The notes under the pieces: model-generated
The model's input: the letters and a program-made list of their open reading frames with translations, nothing else
What the model was told of the DNA's origin: nothing
Databases searched by the model: none
NCBI GenBank assembly: GCA_033557675.1
Contig: JAWQRM010000115.1
Location: 1-30,204, forward strand
Direction of reading: 5' to 3'
From: Coptodactyla brooksi
Taxonomy: Eukaryota; Arthropoda; Insecta; Coleoptera; Scarabaeidae
Length of the DNA stretch: 30,204 nucleotides
Translations under genes and position numbers: made by a program
Shown: one piece after another, positions 1 to 8,600 of the stretch
Numbering within the stretch: the first letter of the stretch is position 1
Layout of the letters: the number at the start of each line of letters is the position of its first letter

Positions 1-246
1 ATACCTTAGCTCCAAATTGTACTGTTATGTGAGCGTTATTTCGTATTTTTGAAAAAACATGAGAGCTGTGAATGCAAAATTTTTCTTACAACTGTTATTC
101 TAAAAACTATCCAACTTGAGATTTTTAAATGGAACACTTTAATTATTATACCTTAGCTCCAAATTGTACTGTTATGTGAGCGTTATTTCGTATTTTTGAA
201 AAAACATGAGAGCTGTGAATGCAAAATTTTTCTTACAACTGTTATT
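1..246. repeat. 147-bp tandem repeat, partial array
   Basis: Positions 1-99 and 148-246 are the same 99-bp sequence, beginning ataccttagctccaaattgt, at a 147-bp period. The 48-bp spacer (100-147) is related to 344-385, so the second unit continues further on, interrupted by a segment at 247-343. The window opens inside the array, so its true length is unknown. No ORF is evident. It looks like a satellite or tandem duplication derived from a small mobile element. Confidence 0.85.
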
Positions 247-322
247 GCTCTTTCTAGATAAAAATGTTTCAAATGAAAGTTGCATCACATCGAACTGTGC
301 ACAATTTGAAACTATTTTCAAA

Positions 323-390
323 TATACAGGGTATTCGGCTTATTTTAAAAACTACCCAACTTCAGATTTTTAAATGGTACACCCTGTATA
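323..390. mobile_element. Short MITE-like element with tatacagggt ends
   Basis: A 68-bp segment starts tatacagggt and ends in the exact reverse complement accctgtata. It contains the sequence related to the spacer of the preceding tandem repeat. The same tatacagggt end opens the transposon at 3983 and appears in the foldback element near 22360. It is non-coding and probably a fragment of a non-autonomous DNA transposon. Confidence 0.55.
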
Positions 391-785
391 TTGTCATATT
401 TTTGAAGTCCTTATAAGACTTGAAGGCTACTTTATTAAAAAGATTCAAATGGAATTTTTCTTTAAATTTTTTTTAATATTTAAACACGGGGCAAAGTAGG
501 AGAAAGTAATATACGATGTACATCTTCTAGTTTTTAATTCTGTCTTTGATAGTATTAAGTTCAAAGTATGTTGAAATTATAGCTAGTACATTACATCTTC
601 AGTAATATGAAATCAATTTATGAAAAATCCTAATATGTTCTAATGCTACAAAAATAACAAATAAAAAAAAGATAAAAATAAAAGGTTAAAATATGATTTT
701 AACCTTTCAATAATGTATTTTAAATTTGGAATTTGCGATAACAGGTTTTTCAACAGATGGGACTTCAATGATATAATATTAAGTT
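391..785. other. AT-rich non-coding spacer
   Basis: No credible ORF, splice pattern or RNA gene is seen. The segment has A runs (about 662-690) and ends at the left boundary of the long-inverted-repeat transposon at 786. Confidence 0.5.
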
Positions 786-2515
786 AAAGGACCTCGCACT
801 AATTATATAGGAAATTGGATCTCGGTCAAATCAGGTAATTTTTTAATATCTTGTACCTTATAACCTACTGAACAAAAAATGTAATGGGCACAAAGCTAAG
901 TAATGGATAGTTTTTGAGCTACAGCCAGTCAAACACGAAAAATTAGGGTCTGTGCGAGTACTATATTCCTACTCTTGCCATACTCTTGACAGGCATTCGC
1001 ACGCCAAAAAGAATCACAACAATTGTAGAAACACTAAGTACTTCTGTGCTGGTGAGTTTTTATTGCTCTTTCTATTTAACGATTCTAAAAACATAATTGA
1101 GATATCTCCAGACAAAAATTCTGACGTTTTGTTTTATTTTTAAATGTTTTGCTTTTTTTTACAATGTATCAAACGTTTTCTCTTCATTGCAACGCATTAC
1201 AAGTGCAATATTGCCTCCATAATCGGTATCGCTATACGCAGCCTGATAATAAAATAATATTATGACTTACAGACGTCGAATTCATTGTTACCTTTGCGAT
1301 AATGCTTTTCAAATTCAACGAATAGCACGAATCAAAGGCGATGATAATGCACTTAATAGACAAGTCGCTACTTCTGAAAGAGTTGGACTGGGTAAGGAGT
1401 TCATATAGATAATGAGAGTCGACTATGCTCTAATTGCAATCAATCTATTATAAATGAAATAGAACAGATAAAACTTGATTCAACGTTGTTACCCAAACCC
1501 AAAATAATTCTTGTTTATTTTGCAATTCCATTGTAAATATTAGACGACTGTTTGTAGAATCCAGGGTGATTCCAGGGTCCTTGTTTTGAAAAATATTTAT
1601 ATTGCTGAATATGTAAGATGCTGTAACCGACATTTGGATAATAAAAGGACAACAACTGCAAGCCTTCCAAGCTTTTCCTAATGTAGCAAACAATAAGAAT
1701 CATTATGAAGATGAAAACGGTTTTACAGAGCATGAGTTTAAATTTATAGCACCCATTACAAAACAACAGTTTCAAGAACTGTATAGATATTGCGATCCTG
1801 TAACCCAAGAACATGGTATTAGAAACGTTTCTAAGAAAGATCTTTCAACTTTTCTGTGCAAACTACGACAAGGATTATCTGATGAAGTTCTTAGAGTATT
1901 ATTCCGGTACCCCTTCAGACAAACGGTGAGTCTTGCCATTTCCAAAGTTCTACAGTCTTTATTTAAAGAGATTTGTTCCTGACAATATTGGTTTTCGGGC
2001 TATAGCCTGAAAACTGCGTATAACGATAGCGATTATGGAGACAATATTGCAGTTGTAATGCGTCGCAATGAAGAAAAAACGTTCAAAAATAAAACGAAGA
2101 GTCAGAATTTATGTCTGGAGATATCTCAATTATGTTTTTAGTATCGTGAAATAGAAAGAACAATAAAAACTCAACACCGCAACAACGCAACACCGAAGTA
2201 GTTCGTGTTTCTACAATCGTAGCATTTAGAAGTTGGCTGTCTATAAATATTCAATAACCGAAAGTAGTAGTCGATGCTTCTTGTTATAATAGTTGCGATT
2301 CTTTTCGGCACGCAAATGCATGTCAAGAGTAGGGATGTAGTACTCCCGCAGATCCTAATTTTTCGTGTTTAACTAGCTGCAGCTCAAAAATTATTCATTA
2401 TTTAGCTTTGTGCACATTAGATTTTTTGTTCAGTAGGTTATAAGCTACAACATAATAAAAAATTACCCGATTTCACCGAGATCCAATTTCTTATATAATT
2501 AGTACAGGGTCCTTT
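786..2515 (+). mobile_element. DNA transposon with very long terminal inverted repeats
   Basis: The left arm (786 to about 1240) and the reverse complement of the right arm (about 2000-2515) match closely. Shared blocks include ctaattatata, ggaaattggatctcgg (agaaattggatctcgg in the right arm), ttataacctactgaacaaaa, aacacgaaaaattagg and ttgagatatctccaga. The left arm lacks about 80 bp present in the right arm, around 1018-1022. The outer tips are aaagg (786-790) and ccttt (2511-2515); I see no clear target-site duplication. Between the arms is a degenerate transposase on +. The element is dead as a protein source, but it shows the full boundary-to-boundary structure of about 1.73 kb. Confidence 0.8.
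1262..1995 (+). pseudogene. Decayed transposase in the long-TIR element
   Basis: Conceptual translation across several frames gives a fragment at 1262-1395 starting MTYRRRIHCYLCDN. A second fragment (about 1590-1680) contains YVRCCNRHLDNKR. A third, open from about 1684 to 1980, contains ITKQQFQELYRYCDPVT and LSTFLCKLRQGLSDEVLRV. The last fragment resembles the region just ahead of the catalytic core in DDE transposases of the IS5/PIF-Harbinger type common in insect genomes; that placement is from memory and uncertain. Stops and frameshifts separate the pieces, and the catalytic region is missing because the right inverted-repeat arm follows at about 2000. Confidence 0.55.
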
Positions 2516-2614
2516 GAATACAGTTACTGTACTAGTGCTGTCAACAATATGGTGAAATTTGCTAATAACATTTGTTAGCAATAGTTCTAAAGTTTGTAAC
2601 AAACTTTTGACTTT

Positions 2615-2772
2615 GTAACAAAGTAAAATAAACGTCACCGGTACACCAAAATGTGAAACAAAGTGCTCGGTCTTTCATCACTCCTGATGCTAACTTGGTT
2701 AGCGAGACGTGCGTCGAGCAGCATTTTTTTCACATTTTGCTGTAGTGGTGATATTTATTTTACTTTGTTAAC
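2615..2772. mobile_element. Palindromic MITE with hammerhead-like apex
   Basis: The left arm (2615-2669) contains aacaaagtaaaataaa, then acaccaaaatgtgaaa, then tgctcg. The right arm (2715-2772) is its imperfect reverse complement: cgagca, cacattttgctgtagtgg, attttactttgttaac. The 45-bp apex (2670-2714) contains a motif resembling a type I hammerhead ribozyme, listed separately. There is no coding capacity. Partial copies of the right-arm end occur at about 6854-6893 and 11325-11366, both inside RNF10 introns. Confidence 0.75.
2684..2715 (+). ncRNA. Hammerhead-ribozyme-like motif, copy 1
   Basis: CTGAT (2684-2688) is followed by a perfect 6-bp hairpin, GCTAAC (2689-2694) with GTTAGC (2698-2703) and a 3-base loop. 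Then come GAGAC (2704-2708) and a GTC triplet (2713-2715) directly before gagca, which pairs with tgctc upstream (2664-2668). In the hammerhead the order is CUGAUGA, stem II, GAAA, stem III, then a cleavage triplet such as GUC. Deviations here are the absent GA before stem II, GAGA in place of GAAA, and a stem III of only about three pairs. Activity is unproven and this copy is probably inactive. Confidence 0.4.
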
Positions 2773-2990
2773 AATAGTTTAGTTTTATATAAACAATTTG
2801 ATTGGTATTGTTTTATGGTCTTGTTTCCAAAATAAGTATTAGGGGAACTGGAAAGTAATATTGTTTCTGCATATGTCGATAATCGTTTGTCAGCTCATTG
2901 TGCAGTTCAAAGTCGTGCCAAAGACATTTTAAGGTTACAGTACCTTGTTTACTTATAAATAATCAAATCTTAATTTTTTTCTTGCAATTT

Positions 2991-3438
2991 ATGGTGAAAT
3001 GGCCAGCCAAATACCAGAAGAGGTACATATCCAGCATTGTATGCTTTTTGAATTTCACAAGGATGGTAACGCAACAGTTGCTACCAAACCAAAAACATTT
3101 GCGATATTTATCTAAGTGCATTAGATGTTCGTAAATGCCAAAGATGGTTTTCTAAGTTCAAATCCGGTAATTTTGATGTTTTCGCCTCATATCAATCAGG
3201 AATACCAACAACTTTAGACAATGACATGTTAAGAGCAGAAGCTAATCCATGTCAGATAATCAAGCAACTGTCAAACACTTTTACCAACCTTGGTCGACCA
3301 TCCAAGAATATTTATAGCAGATTATTAAAGTAAGCAGGGCAGATGTTTGGGTCCCGCATAATCTGTCCGAAAAAAATAAAGCTAACCGGTCCACCACATG
3401 CAATTTATTGCTTCAGCAGCACAATATAAAAGCATTTT
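2991..3438 (+). pseudogene. Mariner transposase, N-terminal relic
   Basis: Frame-corrected translation from about 2990 gives MVKWPAKYQKRYI or, in the other frame, MASQIPEEVHIQHCMLFEFH. It continues through ALDVRKCQRWFSKFKSGNF, then GIPTTLDNDML and STTCNLLLQQHN. These match the paired helix-turn-helix DNA-binding half of mariner transposases. A short deletion and several frameshifts break the frame. The first two catalytic aspartates lie in a region that is absent here. Confidence 0.75.
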
Positions 3439-3567
3439 CAATCAATCAATCAGTCAATCAATAGGTCAACAAGTCAATCAGACAGTTAGTCAACCAATCA
3501 GTCACTGAGTCAGACAATCAGCCAATCAATAAGTCAATCAATTATTCAGTCAATCAATCAATTAATC
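3439..3567. repeat. (CAAT)n microsatellite inside mariner
   Basis: About 130 bp of imperfect CAAT/CAGT units, such as caatcaatcaatcagtcaat, sit exactly between the N- and C-terminal relics of the mariner transposase. The tract replaces the coding segment that should hold the catalytic core. Confidence 0.9.
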
Positions 3568-3870
3568 GATCTACACCACAATGCAAGACCGCAGTGCGCA
3601 AGATGAACCCTGGAAAAATGTAATGAATTGGGGTGGGAGGTATTGCCTCATCCACCATACTCGCATGATATTGCGCCATCAGATTTCATTTATTCCAATC
3701 GTTACAACATTTTCTAAGTGGTAAAAAATTTTAAAACTTGAACGATGTCCAAAATGCCATCTCCAGATATTTTGCTCAAAAACCAATTGATTTTTATCGA
3801 CCTGCCATTGAAAATTTGCACACTAGATGGCAAAAGGTTGTTGATAATGAGGGTGATTGCATTACTGATT
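3568..3870 (+). pseudogene. Mariner transposase, C-terminal relic
   Basis: Reading frames here give LEKCNELGWEVLPHPPYSHD followed by IAPSDF, with the SPDxAPSDF-type block that carries the third catalytic acid of mariner. Next are LNDVQNAISRYFAQKPIDF and LHTRWQKVVDNEGD, the usual C-terminal end. Frameshifts occur near 3690-3730. It belongs to the same element as the N-terminal relic. Confidence 0.75.
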
Positions 3871-3982
3871 AAAAATAAAGACTTGTTAAAAATTTTTCTG
3901 TTTGAGTTTAATGTAAATAAACGACAAAACTTTCCGGTCCCCCTAATATTTCATAGATTGTTGAAAACAGCCAATATATTTA

Positions 3983-4790
3983 ATATACAGGGTGATTCAG
4001 GAGGAATGGTAAATATTGAAGGAGGTGGTGGTATGAATAATATTGACTAAAAAAGTTAATATAAAAGTGTCCGATTTCCGTTCGTTTTGGAGGTACAGGC
4101 GCTGGAATGTCATGCATAAAATAAGCGTCAGAAAATAATCAAGAGCACACAAATAATTAAGTCTGGTGAACCTGACTTTTGATCTTGTGATCATGACCAA
4201 CGAAGCACATTTTACACTGTGTTAAAGTGTTAATACGCATAATGTTTGTCATTGGGGCACTCAAAAATCCTCAATTAATCCATGAGGTGCCTTTACATTC
4301 AGCAAAAGTTTCTGTCTGGTGCGGTATATGCTTGGAAAGGATCATTGGTCCATACTTTTTTGAAGACGACAATGGTGAGACAGTAATGGTGAACGAAGAG
4401 CAATATATATGGGCAATGATAGGGCAAAAGAGCTTGACGACAATGGTATGGACGATTACTTGTTTCAGCAGGATGATGCAACATGTCATACTACCTGGAT
4501 AACAATTGATTTATTGAAACGGATGTTTCCCAATTGATTGATATTGAAAAGTGGTGATTTCGACTTGCCAACTGGTTCACCAGATTTGACTCCGCCTAAC
4601 TTTTTCTTGATTCTCTTGCACAACTTAAAGCCAACATCCTCTAAGAAATCGCGGGAATTACACCAGATAGATACTCTACAAAAAGTGATGGAAAATGCTG
4701 AAAAAAGAGCCAATTTGTGTGAGTCAGCAGGAGGGGGTCATATGCCAGACATTTGTTTCAAAAAGTGACTAAACAAGTTGTAAAAGTAAA
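3983..4790 (+). mobile_element. DDE (Tc1/mariner-like) transposon, 5' end plus transposase
   Basis: It opens with atatacagggtgattcagga. That 74-bp terminal block is present again at 20937-21008, so it is an element end. It continues into transposase coding sequence and then a non-coding tail. The N-terminal DNA-binding half of the transposase is missing, so this copy is internally deleted. No matching 3' inverted repeat was identified, and the right boundary is approximate. Confidence 0.65.
4227..4768 (+). pseudogene. DDE transposase, C-terminal half
   Basis: In the first frame the translation shows LHSAKVSVWCGI, FEDDNGETVMVNEEQY. After a frameshift near 4430 come LFQQDDATCHT (second catalytic Asp block) and TIDLLKRMFPN. 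In a third frame comes SPDLTPPNFFL (third acidic block) and, near the end, a segment reading ESAGGGHMPDICFKK. The order and spacing match the insect Tc1/mariner-superfamily transposases that carry a QQDxAxxHT motif and an SPDLTPxDFFLW motif. Two frameshifts and a stop at 4502 make it non-functional. Confidence 0.75.
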
Positions 4791-5259
4791 AATTTTCATA
4801 AAGTAAACATTTGTTGTTTAAAGTTTCATAAAATAAACAAAGCAATATTTTCCAAATTTGAAATTATGCCGCAATATCTTTGACTGTGTAATATAATTTA
4901 ATAATGTTGATTGCAAAAACTTCCAATATGTATTGTGAAAGGTTAAAAAACAATATTTAAGGGGCATATGATTATAATGTTTTGGTAATATTTACCCATA
5001 CGTGTACACTACATTAATATAGCCTTTTTTATTTTATTAAACTAATATAGTTGCTCTGTATATAATACTTGCTAATATAATTCTAGCGAGTATATTAATT
5101 GTGCTCTGTTATCTATAGCAAACCATGAGTTGATATAATCACACTTACTTTTATATGCTGACTTGTGATAACTTTAAATGAGCTTATATTGTTGCGCATT
5201 ACAAAATATTTCTGCTTTTTACTATGTATTTAGGTTTTGTTTTCCTGTTTTATTTTCAG
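4791..5259. other. AT-rich sequence 5' of the first RNF10 exon found
   Basis: This probably belongs to an RNF10 intron, because it ends in a pyrimidine-rich stretch and the acceptor tattttcag (5251-5259). I searched for an upstream coding exon and saw none. Nothing else is recognisable. Confidence 0.5.
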
Positions 5260-5644
5260 ATGGTGTCACTAACAAAGTTTGGCCAAAAGGCGGCCGTCGC
5301 AGGGAGCCTGCAGCAAGTGCATATCCCTCAAAGAGTGAAGCTTCCCGCAAACCTGCATCTCAACGTAACCGCACTGGTAATGACAAGCGTCCCAAACCGC
5401 GCGGACTTTACCACCCGAATGCTAACGGTGGAAACGAGGTCACCTGGCTGACGGATGACCCAGAGGTTGAGCTGGGTTCAGTTTTCAAGAAAGGCAGTAA
5501 AAAGCTAAATGCCATCGATTTGTGGAACTTTAATTATCGATCTAGGAAGGCTGATGCTCATGGTCGGTACAGCGGAAACAAGTTCGGTCACGGCGGTTAC
5601 TCCATCAAGCACAAGTATAGCAAAGAGGAATTTCTTCAGGCAAA
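5260..5644 (+). CDS. RNF10: RNF10 exon: basic N-terminal region
   Basis: The exon follows acceptor tttcag (5254-5259) and ends at donor gtaaat (5645). The first two bases complete a codon begun in an unseen upstream exon. It encodes VWPKGGRRREPAASAYPSK near its start and KKLNAIDLWNFNYRSRK later, then glycine/histidine-rich sequence and FLQA. The ATG at 5260 is in the wrong frame and that reading stops at 5451, so it is not the start. Reading through the donor meets TAA immediately. Confidence 0.92.
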
Positions 5645-8600
5645 GTAAATTATTTGGAAATTAATTTAGGAGATTGTAAATTTTCTAAAACTGTATTTTT
5701 AGTTGCCAGTTTATCGTAAAATCATCAGCTGACTATAGACAACATATGTGTAACGCTGATATTTTAGTTGATTGGAACTTGATCGAACAAATAGTATGTT
5801 AAAAGAGTTATATATCCAAGGTCGTTAAATCAATCATCCAAACTCTAGATGCTAAGTCCTGACGAAATTTTAAGTAAAAAAGTTAGTTATATCTTCTTAA
5901 ATTGGGTATCAAAGATTTTACTTTACTGCTAATATTTTCATAACTTTTAATGTAACTGAATAAAATTAGTACAGAGCTTCACCACAAGATGTGGTCTTAG
6001 GAGAAATACCATCATCATTAGCGTCATCAGTCTTTCATCACTTCTGTTGATGTTTGGTTAGCGAAACGTGCAGCAAGCACAGTATTTCCCTACCACATCC
6101 TTTGATGAACCATTTTAACATTTATCTACAAGTTTTATTCAATATGCGATACGTTTTGCATGTATTAGCAATAAAATAAGCTTTGTTCTCCCATTTAAGT
6201 CGTTGTAATTCCTCAGGAAGTGATATTAGAATGAGTGCATTAGAATTTCATCAGGAAGCAGCACCCGAAATTGTATTATTGTTTTGATGACTGTATATAT
6301 ATGTTATAAATGATTTTAACTCCCATTTTTGTGTTCTAGAATATTTCTGGCTCTTTTGAATGTCCGATATGCTTATATCCACCAGTCGCTACCAAGATAA
6401 CACGATGCGGCCATGTATACTGTTGGTCGTGCATGTTACATTATTTGTCCTTGACAGACAAATCTTCTAGGCAATGTCCAATATGTTATGAGCATGTTCA
6501 TAAAAACGATTTGAAGAGGTAAGGACTTTTCTAAATAAAAATTATGGACAAAATGTTACTCATGTAAGATATGTGTGCAAAATATGTGTTTACTGCTAAA
6601 CACACTTTACTGTTTAGGTCTTTTTTTTTTGTTAATCAGAAACAATCTGAATTAGCTGTGATATTAAAATACATTGCGATGAGTTGCAGATCAAAAGTAA
6701 ATTAATATAATATTCTCAGATTATGTAGAGGCTGTTATGTAGATACTTGTAAAAATTGAGTTAAAGAATTTACAAAAGTATTTTGCTCGACACATTTGTC
6801 GACTAAGTAAGTTTTTGGGAGCATTGGGAGAGGCATTGATAAAACACTTTTTCAGTTTTGGTGTAATGGTGGCATTGGTTAACTTTGTTACTAGGTCAAA
6901 GGTTCCAAATAACTGACAGTCAATTAAAAGTAATAGTCAGCAGATTTGTAACAATACAAATAAAGTTTTAGTCAATTTTAACTACTTCATGTTATTCGCA
7001 ATTATTATGTCATGTATCAATGTCGTTCATTAATGGTGGTAATGCATAAACCATTTTGAACTAGAATTAGAACAACTGTTTTGAACAATATTTAAACCTC
7101 TCCCACTTTTTTACAACTCATTGTCAATTGAATATTTAGAGTTAATATATTTATGGCATTTTCAAGTGCTACACCAGCACTTGAAGCACAATTGAAGATA
7201 CTGTCATATGCAGATCGGCGATGAGTTCACAATGACTTATGCCATTAATTCGTACATACTATCTGTAAAAACGGCATGTTTAAATGGCTATTTTGGTTTA
7301 TCATATTGTTGGTTTTTTCATTAGTAATGGCCATATAAATGAACAAGCATACCTTGATTTGCTATAAAACCAAATTATATCCCCAATCCCTAGCCATTAT
7401 TATGTTGATTTTAAAATGCACGGTCATACTATTGTACCGACTTGTGTGATTGTAACAATGTCAAACCAACCGAAAAACTGCAATCGCCACCTAACTTTAT
7501 ATTGGTATCTTGCTCATTCTTGAACCATGACTCAATCTGTTGTTTTTCCACTCATGATAAATTTAAAGATAAACTAAATATTCACTAAAGTTTTATATTA
7601 TTCTTATAACAGCCATCAGCTATGTCTGGCGTCACATTTGATGCCATATTCAATAGGGTTATCAAAACGTCATTATTTTTAACTTTTCTGGTAGATGAAT
7701 TGGTGCATTGTTCAATAATAACAAAAGTTTTTATAAGCACTTTGTTACCTAAAAGTATCAATGTATGGTGCACAATTAACGTAAATTCAACTAATCACCA
7801 TTACATTGTGGTTCATGGGATATATTACCCAATATGAGTTGATTTTTTTTTATTAAATATATATTTCCATTCCAGTGCTGCTCTAATTCCACAAATACAC
7901 TACAAAATAAATGACACCATTACTTTCAAGTTAATGAAACGACAACGAGGCTCCCTTGTTGTATATCACGCCTCCGATACGATTGATGAATCTAAGACTA
8001 TCTTTTGCATGTCTGAAGAAAAAGCAGCCAATGTATATTGCAAACTGCTACTTGCGGGCAAACAAGATGTTATGACAATAATAGACAGGGAAAGAACACA
8101 ACTTGAGATTGCGCTAGCTGAGGATGAAACTAGTCCAGAAAAATGTTTCGTCGAAGAAGCTTTACAAATATTGAAGGCTAGAGAAAACGAGTTATTTAAA
8201 GAAATTGATTTGGAAAGCAAGAATGAATTTGATGTATCTGAAATTGGAAATGAAAGTCAAAAAGATCAAAGTAATAGTGTATCGGTACAATGTTTTGAAG
8301 ATCGTGTAGCTGTTGGGAATGAGGAAGATCATTCACGCAAAAGGTTTGAAAGTACAAGCAGTGCAGACTTTGCCGAAGCAGGATCAAGCATTTCTGATGA
8401 TTTGAATTCAACGTCAACGAAAAGCACTAAATTACCAAATAAAGTCTTTTATTTTTATCAAGGTAATTAATTTTCACAATTTACGTCACAACCTTTTATA
8501 TGTTATCAAAAGCCTTAACATGTCTCTCATAACTCAGCCATAATTTCATCCAGTGCATAATTATAAGTCCAAGTGCAGTTCATTTCTGTCTGATTTTATA

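Larger units (their letters stand above)
2839..3946 (+). mobile_element. Degenerate mariner transposon with intact ends
   Basis: The left end ttaggggaactggaaagt (2839) and right end actttccggtccccctaa (to 3946) are imperfect inverted repeats, each flanked by the TA target duplication of the Tc1/mariner superfamily (2837-2838 and 3947-3948). The 1108-bp length is slightly below the usual 1.3 kb. Inside are the transposase relics and a CAAT microsatellite that replaces the middle of the gene. It is non-functional. Confidence 0.85.

Noticed and set aside
5178..5259. In-frame ATG extension upstream of the first RNF10 exon
   Set aside because: The segment encodes a hydrophobic stretch not found in RNF10 and lies across a clear pyrimidine tract and acceptor.
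5224..5451. ORF starting at the ATG next to the RNF10 acceptor
   Set aside because: Out of frame with the conserved RNF10 protein; it is a shadow of the real exon.
7934..8470. Independent small gene starting at ATG 7934
   Set aside because: It is the body of an RNF10 exon; the frame continues upstream to the acceptor at 7875 and the family motif begins before the ATG.
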